DNA from: Vibrio natriegens NBRC 15636 = ATCC 14048 = DSM 759
Lineage (GTDB): Bacteria > Pseudomonadota > Gammaproteobacteria > Enterobacterales > Vibrionaceae
Direction of reading: 5' to 3'
Assembly: GCF_035621455.1 (NCBI RefSeq)
Contig: NZ_CP141822.1
Span: 2,170,001 to 2,234,000, forward strand
DNA: 64,000 nt
The notes under the pieces are model-generated. The model did no database searches, had not been told where the DNA came from, and saw nothing but the letters and a program-made list of their open reading frames with translations. Positions 22,580-31,406 of the stretch are shown here, piece by piece (within the stretch, counting starts at the first letter, position 1; the number at the start of each line of letters is the position of its first letter). Made by a program: the position numbers and the translations under genes.

Positions 22580-23464
22580 ATGGATTTAAACACCCTTCCT
22601 GCCCTAACCGTCCTTTCTGACAATGTCACCGTAGTAGAAATCGATCAGGTCAAAGTTGTTCGTATCATTCACGATAAAGCAACCGCTGGTATCGCTTTGC
22701 ACGGTGGTCATGTGGTGTCATACAAACCACAAGGTCAGGAAGATCTAATTTGGATGAGCGAAAAAGCCGTATTCGATGGCAAAGCCGCTTTACGTGGTGG
22801 TATTCCAGTGTGCTGGCCATGGTTTGGTCGCATTGCTGCACCGGCTCATGGTTTTGCACGTTCTACAGAATGGGAGCTGATAGAACACCGTGAAAATGAA
22901 AATGGTGTGATTGTCGAACTTGCGTTGTTCCCAAGCGAAGAGACACACCAAATTTGGCCTCATATGTTTGAAACTCGCCTTTTGGTAGAAGTCGGCGATG
23001 AGCTGAAAGTGACACTGAAAGTGCTGAATATCGATGACGAGGCATGGGCATTCTCTGGTGCATTGCATACTTACCTTAACGTTGGCGATGTTTTACAAGC
23101 TCAAACTTCAGGCATGGGTAGCGAGTACATCGACAGCTTGAAAGGCAACGAGGTATGTCAAGGTGGTGAAGTCCTACAACTGACCGACACCATTGACCGC
23201 GTATACACGCAGCCTGAAGCGCAGATCTTAGTCAAAGACCCTGTCTTAGGACGCACTCTGAGCGTAGAAAACCATGGCCACAACTCAGCAGTATTATGGA
23301 ACCCTTGGGCAGAAGGTGCTCAGTCAATGGGAGACATGGCTGATAATGGTTACGAAACCATGCTATGCGTCGAATCAGCTCTGCATGCTTCCAGCATTGA
23401 TCAAGGCAAAACCTTGCAACCAGGTGAAAGCTACGAACTGGTTACCGTTATTTCCGCACAATAA
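22580..23464 (+). CDS. yeaD: Glucose-6-phosphate 1-epimerase (aldose mutarotase family)
   Basis: 294-residue YeaD-type hexose-6-phosphate mutarotase interconverting alpha and beta anomers. Family blocks are ALHGGHVVSYKPQGQEDLIWMS, RGGIPVCWPWFG, HGFARSTEWEL and the acidic ALHTYLNVGD. The C-terminal VLWNPWAEGAQSMGDM and MLCVESAL carry the catalytic Glu. GATAGGAAAATAATCAG before the ATG gives a weak ribosome binding site. Located after gapA as in E. coli, consistent with a link to glycolysis. Confidence 0.92.
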   Translation: MDLNTLPALTVLSDNVTVVEIDQVKVVRIIHDKATAGIALHGGHVVSYKPQGQEDLIWMSEKAVFDGKAALRGGIPVCWPWFGRIAAPAHGFARSTEWELIEHRENENGVIVELALFPSEETHQIWPHMFETRLLVEVGDELKVTLKVLNIDDEAWAFSGALHTYLNVGDVLQAQTSGMGSEYIDSLKGNEVCQGGEVLQLTDTIDRVYTQPEAQILVKDPVLGRTLSVENHGHNSAVLWNPWAEGAQSMGDMADNGYETMLCVESALHASSIDQGKTLQPGESYELVTVISAQ

Positions 23465-23473
23465 CGTCATCAC

Positions 23474-23496
23474 AGCCGGTTTACGCCGGCTTTTTT
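23474..23496 (+). terminator. Terminator after yeaD
   Basis: AGCCGG-TTTACG-CCGGCT followed by TTTTT. Confidence 0.85.
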
Positions 23497-23670
23497 ATTG
23501 CTAGCAGTTCAACTTCACCCTTCTCTTCCCTGTTCTCATTAAAAATTTTATTTCTGGTCGTTATAAATCTGTAAAAGCACTCGCTAACCACGGCTATTTC
23601 ACGGTTTTGTTTCACTTAAAGTCGTGCTTTTTGATAGAATTTGTCGCCCTACTTTCAGCTCGAGATCGTC

Positions 23671-24495
23671 ATGAACTATCAATGCCCTCTATGTCACCAA
23701 CCTCTTACATTAAGCGTAAAAACGTTTAAGTGTGAAAATAACCATCAATTCGACATGGCAAAAGAAGGCTACGTGAACCTGATGCCGGCGCATCATAAAC
23801 GTTCTAAAGATCCCGGCGATAACAAGGAAATGATGCAAGCGCGTCGTCGCTTTCTGGAAGGAAAGTATTACGATCCGATGCGTCAGGAAGTCGCCCGTCT
23901 TTGTACTGAGTACACCAAAGGAACGACTCACCAGCTGTTAGATATCGGCTGCGGTGAAGGCTACTACACCGATCTGGTACAAAAATCATTGCTAGCCCAA
24001 GATGAGCAAGCCGCCACGTTTGGTTTAGATATCTCTAAAATAGCCATTCGCTATGCAGCCAAACGCTACCCAGATTGTCATTTTAGTGTCGCATCAAGCC
24101 ATAGACTTCCAGTCGCGGATCAATCTTTGGATGCAATCCTGCGAATCTATGCGCCATGTAAAGCAGAAGAGCTCAAGCGTGTAATCAAAGATAATGGTGT
24201 CGTGATTACCGTTACGCCAGCAGGCAGACATCTTTACCAGCTTCGTGAACGAATTTACCAAGACGTTCGTCTCCACGATGAAACCCCTGAAACCATCGAT
24301 GGCTACGAACTCGAGCAGCAACACCAACTTAACTATGTGATGGACTTGAAAGACGGAGACGCATTTGACCTGCTGCAAATGACACCATTCGCCTGGAAAG
24401 CGACTGACGAACTCCGAGAAGAGCTAAAATCCGCTACACTTTTCCAATGTGAGGCCGATTTTATGTTGCGTGTCTATCGTAAATCCGCGCATTAA
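23671..24495 (+). CDS. rlmA: 23S rRNA (guanine-N1)-methyltransferase RlmA-type
   Basis: SAM-dependent methyltransferase (274 aa) that methylates G745 of 23S rRNA in E. coli. An N-terminal zinc finger is visible (CPLCHQPL, later CENNHQFD), then the diagnostic AKEGYVNLMPAHHKRSKDPGD. The SAM motif is LLDIGCGEGYYTD and the post-motif is GLDISKIAIRYAAKRYP. The ATG at 23671 starts at MNYQCPLCH; an upstream TTG at 23641 is not needed. It appears monocistronic, with a short spacer before the next lipoprotein gene. Confidence 0.93.
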   Translation: MNYQCPLCHQPLTLSVKTFKCENNHQFDMAKEGYVNLMPAHHKRSKDPGDNKEMMQARRRFLEGKYYDPMRQEVARLCTEYTKGTTHQLLDIGCGEGYYTDLVQKSLLAQDEQAATFGLDISKIAIRYAAKRYPDCHFSVASSHRLPVADQSLDAILRIYAPCKAEELKRVIKDNGVVITVTPAGRHLYQLRERIYQDVRLHDETPETIDGYELEQQHQLNYVMDLKDGDAFDLLQMTPFAWKATDELREELKSATLFQCEADFMLRVYRKSAH

Positions 24496-24589
24496 TACTG
24501 CTCTAGCTCAACGCAGGTGAACATGGCTCTTGTTCACTTTAACTCTGTCGCCTCCACAAATATCTCTTAGACATTTTTGGAGGCTTCTC

Positions 24590-25537
24590 ATGCGCTTTTC
24601 TATTTTAGGTCTTGCGTTTGCCATTGTGTTGACTGGTTGTGTCTCAACACCAGCAACGATATCCACTCCCAATTCTCCTGACGTGATCAGCTTTTACGAT
24701 TACCAGTTGCACACCCCGTCAGGCACTCCTGTGTCCCTGACTGACCTGAATCCTGAGTTACTGCAAGGCGACGTAATCATGATCGGTGAATGGCACACTC
24801 ATGCCGGTATCCACCGTTTCCAGACAGATATGCTGAAACAATTATCGAGCGGAAAACGCCCCATTGCGCTTTCAATGGAACAATTCAGTCGCGATAAACA
24901 AAGCGTATTAGACGAGTATTTAGATGGCCAGATTGGTGAACAAACCTTCATCCAGCAAAGTAACGCCTGGCCAAACTATGAGAGTGACTATCGTCCCCTT
25001 GTCGAGTTTGCAAAGCGTGCAGATATTGCAGTAATCGCGGCTAACGCGCCGAGAAAAATTGTGCGCTGCATTGGCTTTAATGGTGTCGACTACCTAGATA
25101 AACTTGATAGCAAACAACGTGGTTTTGTCGCTGCAAACATCAATACCGATGACAGCCAGTACAAAGACAAGTTTATGGCTTCCATGCATCACGGCAAGCC
25201 AGAGCAAACAGAAAAACAATACGCCGCACAAATGACCTGGGACGAGACCATGGCCGAGTCCATTGTCGATTACCTCACTAAGCATCCGGGAACTCAAATG
25301 GTACATGTGGCTGGGAAGTTCCATATCGAGGGTGGACTAGGCACAGCTACATCGATTCTGAACCGCAACCCACGCTTAAACGTTGTTGTAATAACCCCTG
25401 TCACCGACATCACTTCAGACAGTTCGGATTATCAGCTTGAAGTGTTAGCGCCACCGGTTCGCTACGTGAAGGATAGCAATCGTATGAAAGCCTTTAGTCA
25501 CCTGATAACGCGTAATACTGACCTTGAGTGTAAATAA
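24590..25537 (+). CDS. ChaN-like (haem-binding uptake family) lipoprotein
   Basis: 315-residue lipoprotein with lipobox LTGC after a short signal peptide. The domain is of the ChaN/DUF399 type (Tiki/TraB/EreA fold): VIMIGEWHTHAGIHRFQTDML at the start, AIAL-like SMEQFSRDKQ, ANAPRKIVRCIG and HVAGKFHIEGGLG near the end with conserved His/Glu. Family members such as Campylobacter ChaN bind haem, and a protease role is suggested by the fold, so an iron-uptake role is possible but unproven. The ATG at 24590 has a strong GGAGG; the longer frame to 24530 does not. Confidence 0.82.
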   Translation: MRFSILGLAFAIVLTGCVSTPATISTPNSPDVISFYDYQLHTPSGTPVSLTDLNPELLQGDVIMIGEWHTHAGIHRFQTDMLKQLSSGKRPIALSMEQFSRDKQSVLDEYLDGQIGEQTFIQQSNAWPNYESDYRPLVEFAKRADIAVIAANAPRKIVRCIGFNGVDYLDKLDSKQRGFVAANINTDDSQYKDKFMASMHHGKPEQTEKQYAAQMTWDETMAESIVDYLTKHPGTQMVHVAGKFHIEGGLGTATSILNRNPRLNVVVITPVTDITSDSSDYQLEVLAPPVRYVKDSNRMKAFSHLITRNTDLECK

Positions 25538-25779
25538 ACTACGCACGAATTAAGATCACAAATCGCCATTTTATTGCGGTAAACCCAGTCTATCGAGAAC
25601 GAAAATTGAATTATATCGGTCTGCTTTTTGCTTTGGTCTCTACGTAATCACAAGAGGCGGCAAGAACAGGCCTGTTTTTTATTTAAACGATTTAAGAATT
25701 GCCAAACGTTGCCGATAAAGTCCATAACTGCTTTTTACCCACACTCAATGAGCGAGTGTCGATTTTCAAGGAGTATTCG

Positions 25780-26139
25780 ATGAATCCAGTAGGAAGCAAT
25801 CAAGTTAATACTTATGCAAATCTGCAGCCCACTCTGTCGTCGACAGAGAAAACCGCAGGAGAAGTCAACGTGTCACCAATAAAAGTGGAACAGAACAAAG
25901 TGACACTTTCTCCTGAAGGCAAAGCGCTTCTTACCGCTCTGCAAGAAATCGACCACGAAAGCAAAAAAGTGGAAGCGGAAAATAAAACTGTAGGTGAGAA
26001 GGTCGAGTCATTTACGCATGGCGCTTTGGGAATGGATCGCCCTGATAAAATCGAGGAAGAGGAAGACAGCTCCTATTCTGCCGGACAATATCTCTCTGCC
26101 GCTTTAAGTGTGGGTGGCATTATTCTCGCGCTTGCATAA
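25780..26139 (+). CDS. Small unrecognised protein with hydrophobic C-terminus
   Basis: 119-residue protein I do not recognise. It begins MNPVGSNQVNTYANLQ, has a Ser/Thr/Val-rich first third, then a helical charged part (VTLSPEGKALLTALQEIDHESKKVEAENK split over about residues 47-75). A DRPDKIEEEED acidic stretch follows, and the protein ends in a roughly 15-residue hydrophobic tail (LSAALSVGGIILALA). There is no signal peptide. AAGGAG lies 6 bp before the ATG, supporting expression; upstream in-frame codons to 25699 lack it. It stands alone between the ChaN-like gene and the alkaline phosphatase. A tail-anchored membrane protein is possible. Confidence 0.65.
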   Translation: MNPVGSNQVNTYANLQPTLSSTEKTAGEVNVSPIKVEQNKVTLSPEGKALLTALQEIDHESKKVEAENKTVGEKVESFTHGALGMDRPDKIEEEEDSSYSAGQYLSAALSVGGIILALA

Positions 26140-26150
26140 TCGCCAAAAAC

Positions 26151-26190
26151 ATTGCCCAGTCGGTCACGACTTATTGGCTCGATGGGCAAT
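26151..26190 (+). terminator. Possible terminator or stem-loop after the small gene
   Basis: ATTGCCCA and TGGGCAAT flank a further TCG/CGA step (one bulge), with a large loop and only TTT after. The form is weak for an intrinsic terminator. Confidence 0.35.
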
Positions 26191-26223
26191 TTGCTAGTCA
26201 ATAAAAATGACAATCTGGTTAAG

Positions 26224-26252
26224 CTTTCATGACTTACACAAAAGTGTCATGA
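26224..26252. promoter_or_regulatory. Operator-like palindrome / possible Pho box before alkaline phosphatase
   Basis: TCATGAC (26228-26234) and GTCATGA (26246-26252) are perfect inverted arms. The same stretch contains CTTTCAT and GTGTCAT 20 bp apart, which resemble PhoB half-sites (CTGTCAT). PhoB control would suit a phosphatase but is inferred only. Confidence 0.4.
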
Positions 26253-26297
26253 TTTATTGTTTTAATGCCTGCGCTTTTAATAGACAAGGAAAATACA

Positions 26298-27875
26298 ATG
26301 AAGCGCTTAGCATACCCTGTAGTTACCGCTCTTGCTGCCTCAACACTCTCTTTCAATGCCCTTTCAGCAGAGATCAAAAACGTCATTTTGATGATTGGTG
26401 ATGGCATGGGCCCTCAGCAAGTAGGTCTACTTGAAACCTACGCAAACCACGCCCCGCACTCAATTTATAAAGGCGAAACCACAGCCCTTTACAAATTGGC
26501 ACAAGAAGGTGTGATTGGATCTTCTTTGACTAACCCTGAAGATGCTATCGTAGTCGACTCTGCTTGCTCTGCGACGATGCTAGCGACTGGAATCCCAACC
26601 GCTTCAGAAGTAATTGGTATTGATAGCCAGGGCAACCACGTTGAAACCATTTTGGAAAAAGCCAAAAGCAAAGGTAAAGCAACTGGCTTGGTTTCTGATA
26701 CGCGCATGACGCACGCTACACCAGCAGCCTTTGCCGCTCATCAACCTCACCGTTCTTTAGAAAACGACATTGCTGTCGACATGCTGGAAACAGAAGTAGA
26801 TGTTCTGCTTTCTGGTGGTCTTCGTCACTGGATTCCAAGTTCAGCGAATGACAAAGGCGACACTTACAAGCAGCTTGAGAAACTCACTCAAGGTAACGTT
26901 GCCCTTAAATCTAAACGTAAAGACGAGCGCAACTTGCTAACTGAAGCTCAAGAAGAAGGCTATAGCCTAGCATTTAGCCGCGATATGTTGGCTGAAGCAA
27001 AAGGTGACAAATTACTTGGTCTTTTTGCTAACTCAGGTATGGCCGATGGCATCGCGTACAGCCAAAGTAAAAACGATCCAAAACGCACACAACCTTCTCT
27101 TAAAGAGATGACCGTAAAAGCATTGGATGTTCTATCCAAAGATGAAGACGGCTTTTTCCTAATGGTTGAAGGCGGACAAATCGACTGGGCTGGACACAGC
27201 AACGATGCGGGCACTATGCTTCACGAAATGATTAAGTTTGATGAAGCGGTGAACTCTGTTTACGAATGGGCGAAAGGACGCGATGACACACTTATCGTCG
27301 TGACGGCTGACCATGAAACTGGCTCTTTTGGCTTCAGCTATTCATCAGCGAATCTGCCAAAACCAGAGAAGCGCAGCGGCGAAGCGTTCAAAAACAGAGA
27401 CTACGCGCCTAACTTTAATTTCGGTGATTTCTCTATCCTTGATGGCTTGTACAACCAAAAAACCAGTTACTACGGCATGTTGGATAAATTCGCAGCATTA
27501 CCTGAAGCAGATAGAACAGCGGAAAACTTAGCTAAGATCATCAACGAGAATAGCGACTTCCCTATTACGGCAGATCAAGCTGCACACATTATGCAAGATA
27601 AGCCAAACCCATATCATGTAGACGGTCATAGCTACCTGGCACAAGAGCAAGTACCAGCTATCCACGATTTCGATGCGTTCTTCCCTTACAATGACCGCAC
27701 AAACTTGATTGCGCGTGAGCATGCGACTGGCCAAAACACAGTATGGGGCACAGGTACCCACACGCATACTCCTGTAAATGTATTTGCTTGGGGACCTGCT
27801 GAGAAAATTCTCCCTGTATCTAAGATCATGCATCACTCTGAGCTGGGCGAATTCCTCAAGCAGCAAATCAAATAA
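26298..27875 (+). CDS. Alkaline phosphatase (PhoA superfamily), periplasmic
   Basis: 525-residue secreted metallo-phosphomonoesterase. The signal peptide (about 1-24) ends in SFNALSA. Metal and catalytic motifs are VILMIGDGMGPQQVG, the nucleophile serine in VDSACSATMLATG, DTRMTHATPAAFAAH, VEGGQIDWAGHSNDA and TADHETGSFGF, with a C-terminal THTHTPVNVFAWGP. It is longer than E. coli PhoA (471 aa), with extra sequence between the HETG motif and the last His, as in other Vibrio and marine enzymes. AAGGA precedes the ATG at 26298. It has its own terminator. Confidence 0.94.
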   Translation: MKRLAYPVVTALAASTLSFNALSAEIKNVILMIGDGMGPQQVGLLETYANHAPHSIYKGETTALYKLAQEGVIGSSLTNPEDAIVVDSACSATMLATGIPTASEVIGIDSQGNHVETILEKAKSKGKATGLVSDTRMTHATPAAFAAHQPHRSLENDIAVDMLETEVDVLLSGGLRHWIPSSANDKGDTYKQLEKLTQGNVALKSKRKDERNLLTEAQEEGYSLAFSRDMLAEAKGDKLLGLFANSGMADGIAYSQSKNDPKRTQPSLKEMTVKALDVLSKDEDGFFLMVEGGQIDWAGHSNDAGTMLHEMIKFDEAVNSVYEWAKGRDDTLIVVTADHETGSFGFSYSSANLPKPEKRSGEAFKNRDYAPNFNFGDFSILDGLYNQKTSYYGMLDKFAALPEADRTAENLAKIINENSDFPITADQAAHIMQDKPNPYHVDGHSYLAQEQVPAIHDFDAFFPYNDRTNLIAREHATGQNTVWGTGTHTHTPVNVFAWGPAEKILPVSKIMHHSELGEFLKQQIK

Positions 27876-27911
27876 TCACTTTGCACTTACTTTACCACTT
27901 TGTGGCTTTTC

Positions 27912-27939
27912 AGACGCTCTCCCACGAGAGCGTTTTTTT
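27912..27939 (+). terminator. Terminator of the alkaline phosphatase gene
   Basis: ACGCTCTC-CCAC-GAGAGCGT followed by TTTTTT. Confidence 0.92.
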
Positions 27940-28043
27940 ATGGGTGAAAACTGAGGTCACGCCAAACTGTGCATCTGATTGTTTTGCAATACTTCGGCAA
28001 TCACCTTCAACTCAATACTTGAACCTCTCCACCCGATAGAAAC

Positions 28044-28073
28044 AAAAAAGCACTCAACAATGTGAGTGCTTTT
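28044..28073 (-). terminator. Terminator of the MscS-family gene
   Basis: AAAAGCACTCA and TGAGTGCTTTT form an 11-bp stem. The A-run at its left gives the T-tract for minus-strand transcripts. Confidence 0.88.
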
Positions 28074-28092
28074 CCAAATAGAGGACGAGCAA

Positions 28093-29772
28093 TTAAGCGT
28101 CTTTCTTCTCAACCATATGCAAATGTACATCCTGTTGAGGGAACGGAATAGAAATGCCTTCACGGTCAAAGCGAAGCTTCACTTCCTTGGTCACATCCCA
28201 GTAAACGTCCCAGTAATCGTCTGTTTTCACCCAAGGACGAACAATAAAGTCCACCGACGAGGTATTAAGCGTATGCACTTTAATATTTGGCTCAGGCGTA
28301 CGCAGAACGGCTGGGTGAGAAGTGATGATATCCGTTAGCACCGATTCCGCTTTCAACAAGTCATCCGCGTAGCCAATACCAAAAACCATATCCACACGAC
28401 GAATGCGCTCATGGGTTACGTTTTTAATCACATCACCCCAGATTTTGCTATTCGGTACAATAATGATCTGGTTGTCGAAGGTGCGAATTGTGGTATTGAC
28501 CAAGCTCATATGGCTTACTTTACCATCCACACCACCAGCATAAACGAAGTCGCCAACATCAAACGGACGATAAATCAGAAGCATCATACCTGCCGCAAAG
28601 TTAGACAAGGTGTCTTGCAACGCGAAACCAATGATTACACCGGCAATACCGAAACCCGTCAGGATAGGCGCAAGGTTCAGGCCAATCTGGGATAGACCAA
28701 CCATAATACCGATCACCCATACGAACTTGCCGGACATCGAAATAAAGAAATCCTGCATCAAGTGGGAGAGTTTTAAGTTTTTAGACGCAACCGCTTTACT
28801 CATCACTTTGCGGGTTATTTTCGCTAATGCGCGAGCAATAACCAAAATTAATACGAAAATAAACAGTTGAAATAGGTGCTGTGGTGCATTTCCAGCTAAC
28901 CAGTCCACTGCAGAGTTTGACCAGTGACTGACGATTGACCAGACAACTTTGCTGTTAAGTAAATCGTGAGTAATGCTGCCAGTGACTTCAAATATTTGGC
29001 GCTTGTACTCAGAAGTTTCGATGCCAATCTTGTCACCAATAGACATCAAGTTACGCAGACTCTCAGTTGCAATCTCCAACCTGTGCTTAACGAGCATCTG
29101 GCTCAATTGCTGCGAGGCTTTTTCCGATTCAGGGCTAGAAGACAGCTGTCCGCCAATGATTTCGCTCTGCTGACTTAAGTACTGCACGGATGCAGAAAGC
29201 AAGCGAATACGCTTATCTACCGTTTCTTTAAATTTAGTTTCAGCACGCTTATTCTGTTCACCCAGTCGTTCTAACCAAACTAAGTTTTGCCAACTTGCCT
29301 CAAAAATCACGTCGAGATAGTGCTGAATTTCACGATAGTCATTAATGATCGACAGCTTTTCCTCATCCTTAGCCGCGTTCAGTTTCTCTGTCACTGACTT
29401 CGTTTTCGATGCCAGATAGGCTGTCGCATCGTTAGTGTATTTTTCTTGCGTTTTAACTAATTGAACCAGTTTTTTGTGCGGGATAGATTCTTTTTCAATC
29501 GCAGTCGCCAACTGAGCGCGTAGTTGTTGGTTTTTCTGAAAAAGCTGCAACTGGAGGGCATCACGCTCGTCACCATTTGTCTGAGCTAAGCTCTGCGTTA
29601 AGTCGATAATATCGATGTTCAGATTATCGATGGATGCTTCGGCCTCCGATACAACAGGCGCTTCTGTTTTCTCTGCCGCGTTTACAAAGAAAGGATTCAT
29701 CATCGCGATGAAGAGAGAAAGTAACGCAACCCAAGGTGTCAGGCGATTTTTCTGCGGGAAACAAAACGTCAT
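28093..29772 (-). CDS. MscS-family mechanosensitive channel with long periplasmic domain
   Basis: 559-residue inner-membrane channel. A signal-like first helix (ends FVNAAEK) is followed by about 230 residues of helical, Gln/Glu/Lys-rich periplasmic sequence (coiled-coil-like). Three membrane segments come next (LFQLFIFVLILVIARALA; FVWVIGIMVGLSQIG; PILTGFGIAGVIIGFAL) and then the MscS beta and alpha/beta domain (ALQDTLSNFAAGMMLLIYRPFDVGD). The likely role is solute release on hypo-osmotic shock. The ATG at 29772 with GAGG upstream is chosen over 29835. The extra domain makes it larger than MscS (286 aa) but smaller than MscK. Confidence 0.9.
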   Translation of the reverse strand: MTFCFPQKNRLTPWVALLSLFIAMMNPFFVNAAEKTEAPVVSEAEASIDNLNIDIIDLTQSLAQTNGDERDALQLQLFQKNQQLRAQLATAIEKESIPHKKLVQLVKTQEKYTNDATAYLASKTKSVTEKLNAAKDEEKLSIINDYREIQHYLDVIFEASWQNLVWLERLGEQNKRAETKFKETVDKRIRLLSASVQYLSQQSEIIGGQLSSSPESEKASQQLSQMLVKHRLEIATESLRNLMSIGDKIGIETSEYKRQIFEVTGSITHDLLNSKVVWSIVSHWSNSAVDWLAGNAPQHLFQLFIFVLILVIARALAKITRKVMSKAVASKNLKLSHLMQDFFISMSGKFVWVIGIMVGLSQIGLNLAPILTGFGIAGVIIGFALQDTLSNFAAGMMLLIYRPFDVGDFVYAGGVDGKVSHMSLVNTTIRTFDNQIIIVPNSKIWGDVIKNVTHERIRRVDMVFGIGYADDLLKAESVLTDIITSHPAVLRTPEPNIKVHTLNTSSVDFIVRPWVKTDDYWDVYWDVTKEVKLRFDREGISIPFPQQDVHLHMVEKKDA

Positions 29773-29982
29773 TTTTACCTCGTAAAAAACTGGAATCTCA
29801 AAATCGATCAGAGCTGGAACAGGCGAGAACATCACCTGTGTTTATTTTACATCACGTGAAGACAAGAACAGGTCAAAAGAAGGTATTAGATGTAAAAGTG
29901 AGGTAAGGCACACAGCAAAAGTGTGTCAAACCTCTTAGAACGGTAATTGTAAATTTGAGCAACACTCATATTGCTCAGGATA

Positions 29983-30420
29983 TTACTCGTTAGGTAGTTC
30001 GATGATGTGATCTTCCCAGTCAACAACATCAATTTCATAAACAACACGATTACGCACACTCTCACCGGCTGCGTGCATCGCTGATTTAGACCCAGTAATC
30101 AGTGGATGCCATTCAGGTAGCGGCTTATTTTGAGCCAAAAGACGATAAGCGCAAGTTAAAGGCAACCAGTTAAACTCCGGGATTTTTTCGCGCGTAAGCT
30201 TCAGGCACTCTTCTCCTGAAGAAAATCGATTAGGATAATCTTTACACGAGCATGTCTTGCTGTTTAACCAGCTACACGCGACATTGGTGTAATACACCTC
30301 ATCAGAATCTTCATCCATGAGCTTGTGAAGGCAGCACTTACCACAGCCATCACACAGAGACTCCCACTCCTCTTCGGTCATCTGTTCCAACGTTTTACTT
30401 TGCCAAAATGGAGTGCTCAT
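29983..30420 (-). CDS. ycgN: YcgN/UPF0260 cysteine-cluster protein
   Basis: 145-residue protein of the UPF0260 (YcgN) family. The motif [12 protein letters not shown] near residue 24 and later cysteines ([28 protein letters not shown]) match the zinc/iron-chelating CxxCxxCC family. Residues [18 protein letters not shown] and WHPLITGS are family blocks. Function is unknown; metal binding is inferred from the cysteines. It is a single gene diverging from the YeaQ-like gene, and a second small CxxCxxCC protein is encoded only 560 bp away. Confidence 0.9.
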   Translation of the reverse strand: MSTPFWQSKTLEQMTEEEWESLCDGCGKCCLHKLMDEDSDEVYYTNVACSWLNSKTCSCKDYPNRFSSGEECLKLTREKIPEFNWLPLTCAYRLLAQNKPLPEWHPLITGSKSAMHAAGESVRNRVVYEIDVVDWEDHIIELPNE

Positions 30421-30605
30421 ACTTTCGGTCTCGCCAAGGGAATTAGGGGCGATTTATACCTTTCTCACCACAAAAGTTCAAGTATTCAGCAATTATCATC
30501 AAAGCGCATTTATCCGTTTACGACGATCAGAGATTTTCTGTTGGCATGCTCTATCCTTAAACCAGTGTAAGTTGGTTTAAATATTGATAAGAGGGAGAAT
30601 AACTT

Positions 30606-30854
30606 ATGGGCATCATATCTTGGATAATCTTAGGTTTGATCGCAGGAGCATTAGCAAAGTGGTTAATGCCTGGCAATGACGGTGGTGGTTGGATTGCCAC
30701 AATGTTTTTGGGGATTGCTGGTGCGTTTGTTGGTGGCTTTTTAGGAAGCTTTCTGGGGCAAGGTGGCGCTACGGGTATTAACGTCGGCAGTATTATTACG
30801 GCGACTTTAGGGGCATTTGTGATCTTGTTTGTCTATAACCGTTTTCTTAAGTGA
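30606..30854 (+). CDS. GlsB/YeaQ/YmgE family stress-response membrane protein
   Basis: 82-residue, Gly-rich membrane protein with three hydrophobic segments. MGIISWIILGLIAGALAKWL, then WIATMFLGIAGAFVGGFLG and ATLGAFVILFVYNRFLK are typical of the transglycosylase-associated protein family (Pfam Transgly_assoc). Members are often induced by envelope, acid or stationary-phase stress, but the molecular role is unclear. GAGGGAGA lies before the ATG. A terminator with a 10-bp stem follows, so it is probably monocistronic. Confidence 0.9.
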   Translation: MGIISWIILGLIAGALAKWLMPGNDGGGWIATMFLGIAGAFVGGFLGSFLGQGGATGINVGSIITATLGAFVILFVYNRFLK

Positions 30855-30874
30855 CCATTCGACCAATCTAGAAG

Positions 30875-30908
30875 AGTACAAGTATTGCAACACTACTTGT
30901 ACTTTTTT
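30875..30908 (+). terminator. Terminator after the YeaQ-like gene
   Basis: AGTACAAGTA and TACTTGTACT (10-bp stem) followed by TTTTT. Confidence 0.88.
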
Positions 30909-30978
30909 ATGCAGTTCCCCTTCCAATCCACGTCAAAATGACCATAATTGCCACCTCAATTTTTAAGAGGTTTACATT

Positions 30979-31227
30979 ATGGATTGTCGCTTAGGCTGTG
31001 GCGCGTGTTGTATCGCCCCAAGTATCTCTTCACCGATTCCCGGCATGCCAAACGGTAAGCCCGCTGGTGTTCGTTGCGTACAACTTAACGATGACAACCT
31101 TTGTAAGCTATTTGGTCAGCCTGAGCGACCAAAAGTCTGCCATGATTTCAAACCTTGTCCCGTTGTGTGCGGAAAGACCAACCAAGAAGCGCTGACGAAT
31201 ATTACTGAATTAGAGCAGTTAACGTAG
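30979..31227 (+). CDS. YkgJ-family cysteine-cluster protein
   Basis: 82-residue protein starting MDCRLGCGACCIAPSIS, a CxxGCGACC cluster, with more cysteines in RCVQLNDDNLCKLFG, KVCHDFKPCPVVCG. It fits the YkgJ-type zinc/iron-chelating family and is close to the minimum family size. The biochemical role is unknown. AAGAGG precedes the ATG with suitable spacing. It lies between a terminator and aqpZ, and is presumably expressed on its own. Confidence 0.85.
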   Translation: MDCRLGCGACCIAPSISSPIPGMPNGKPAGVRCVQLNDDNLCKLFGQPERPKVCHDFKPCPVVCGKTNQEALTNITELEQLT

Positions 31228-31406
31228 GCCTTGCCCTATCTTTTCTACCTACTTCACCGTTGCACTATCTTCGTTCTTTCGGTTTCATCTCTGAGACACT
31301 GTCGTACAAACCATTCCTATTCTTTTCTTTTCGTGTTTTGCCTCACACTTAACTGACAATTCTCAACTATGTTCAGCAAGTTATCGAATAAGAAATAGGA
31401 AATTGC

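Noticed and set aside
25640..25690. Terminator with AACAGGCCTGTT and T-run after the ChaN-like gene
   Set aside because: The palindrome has no loop space and the stem would be very short, so not called.
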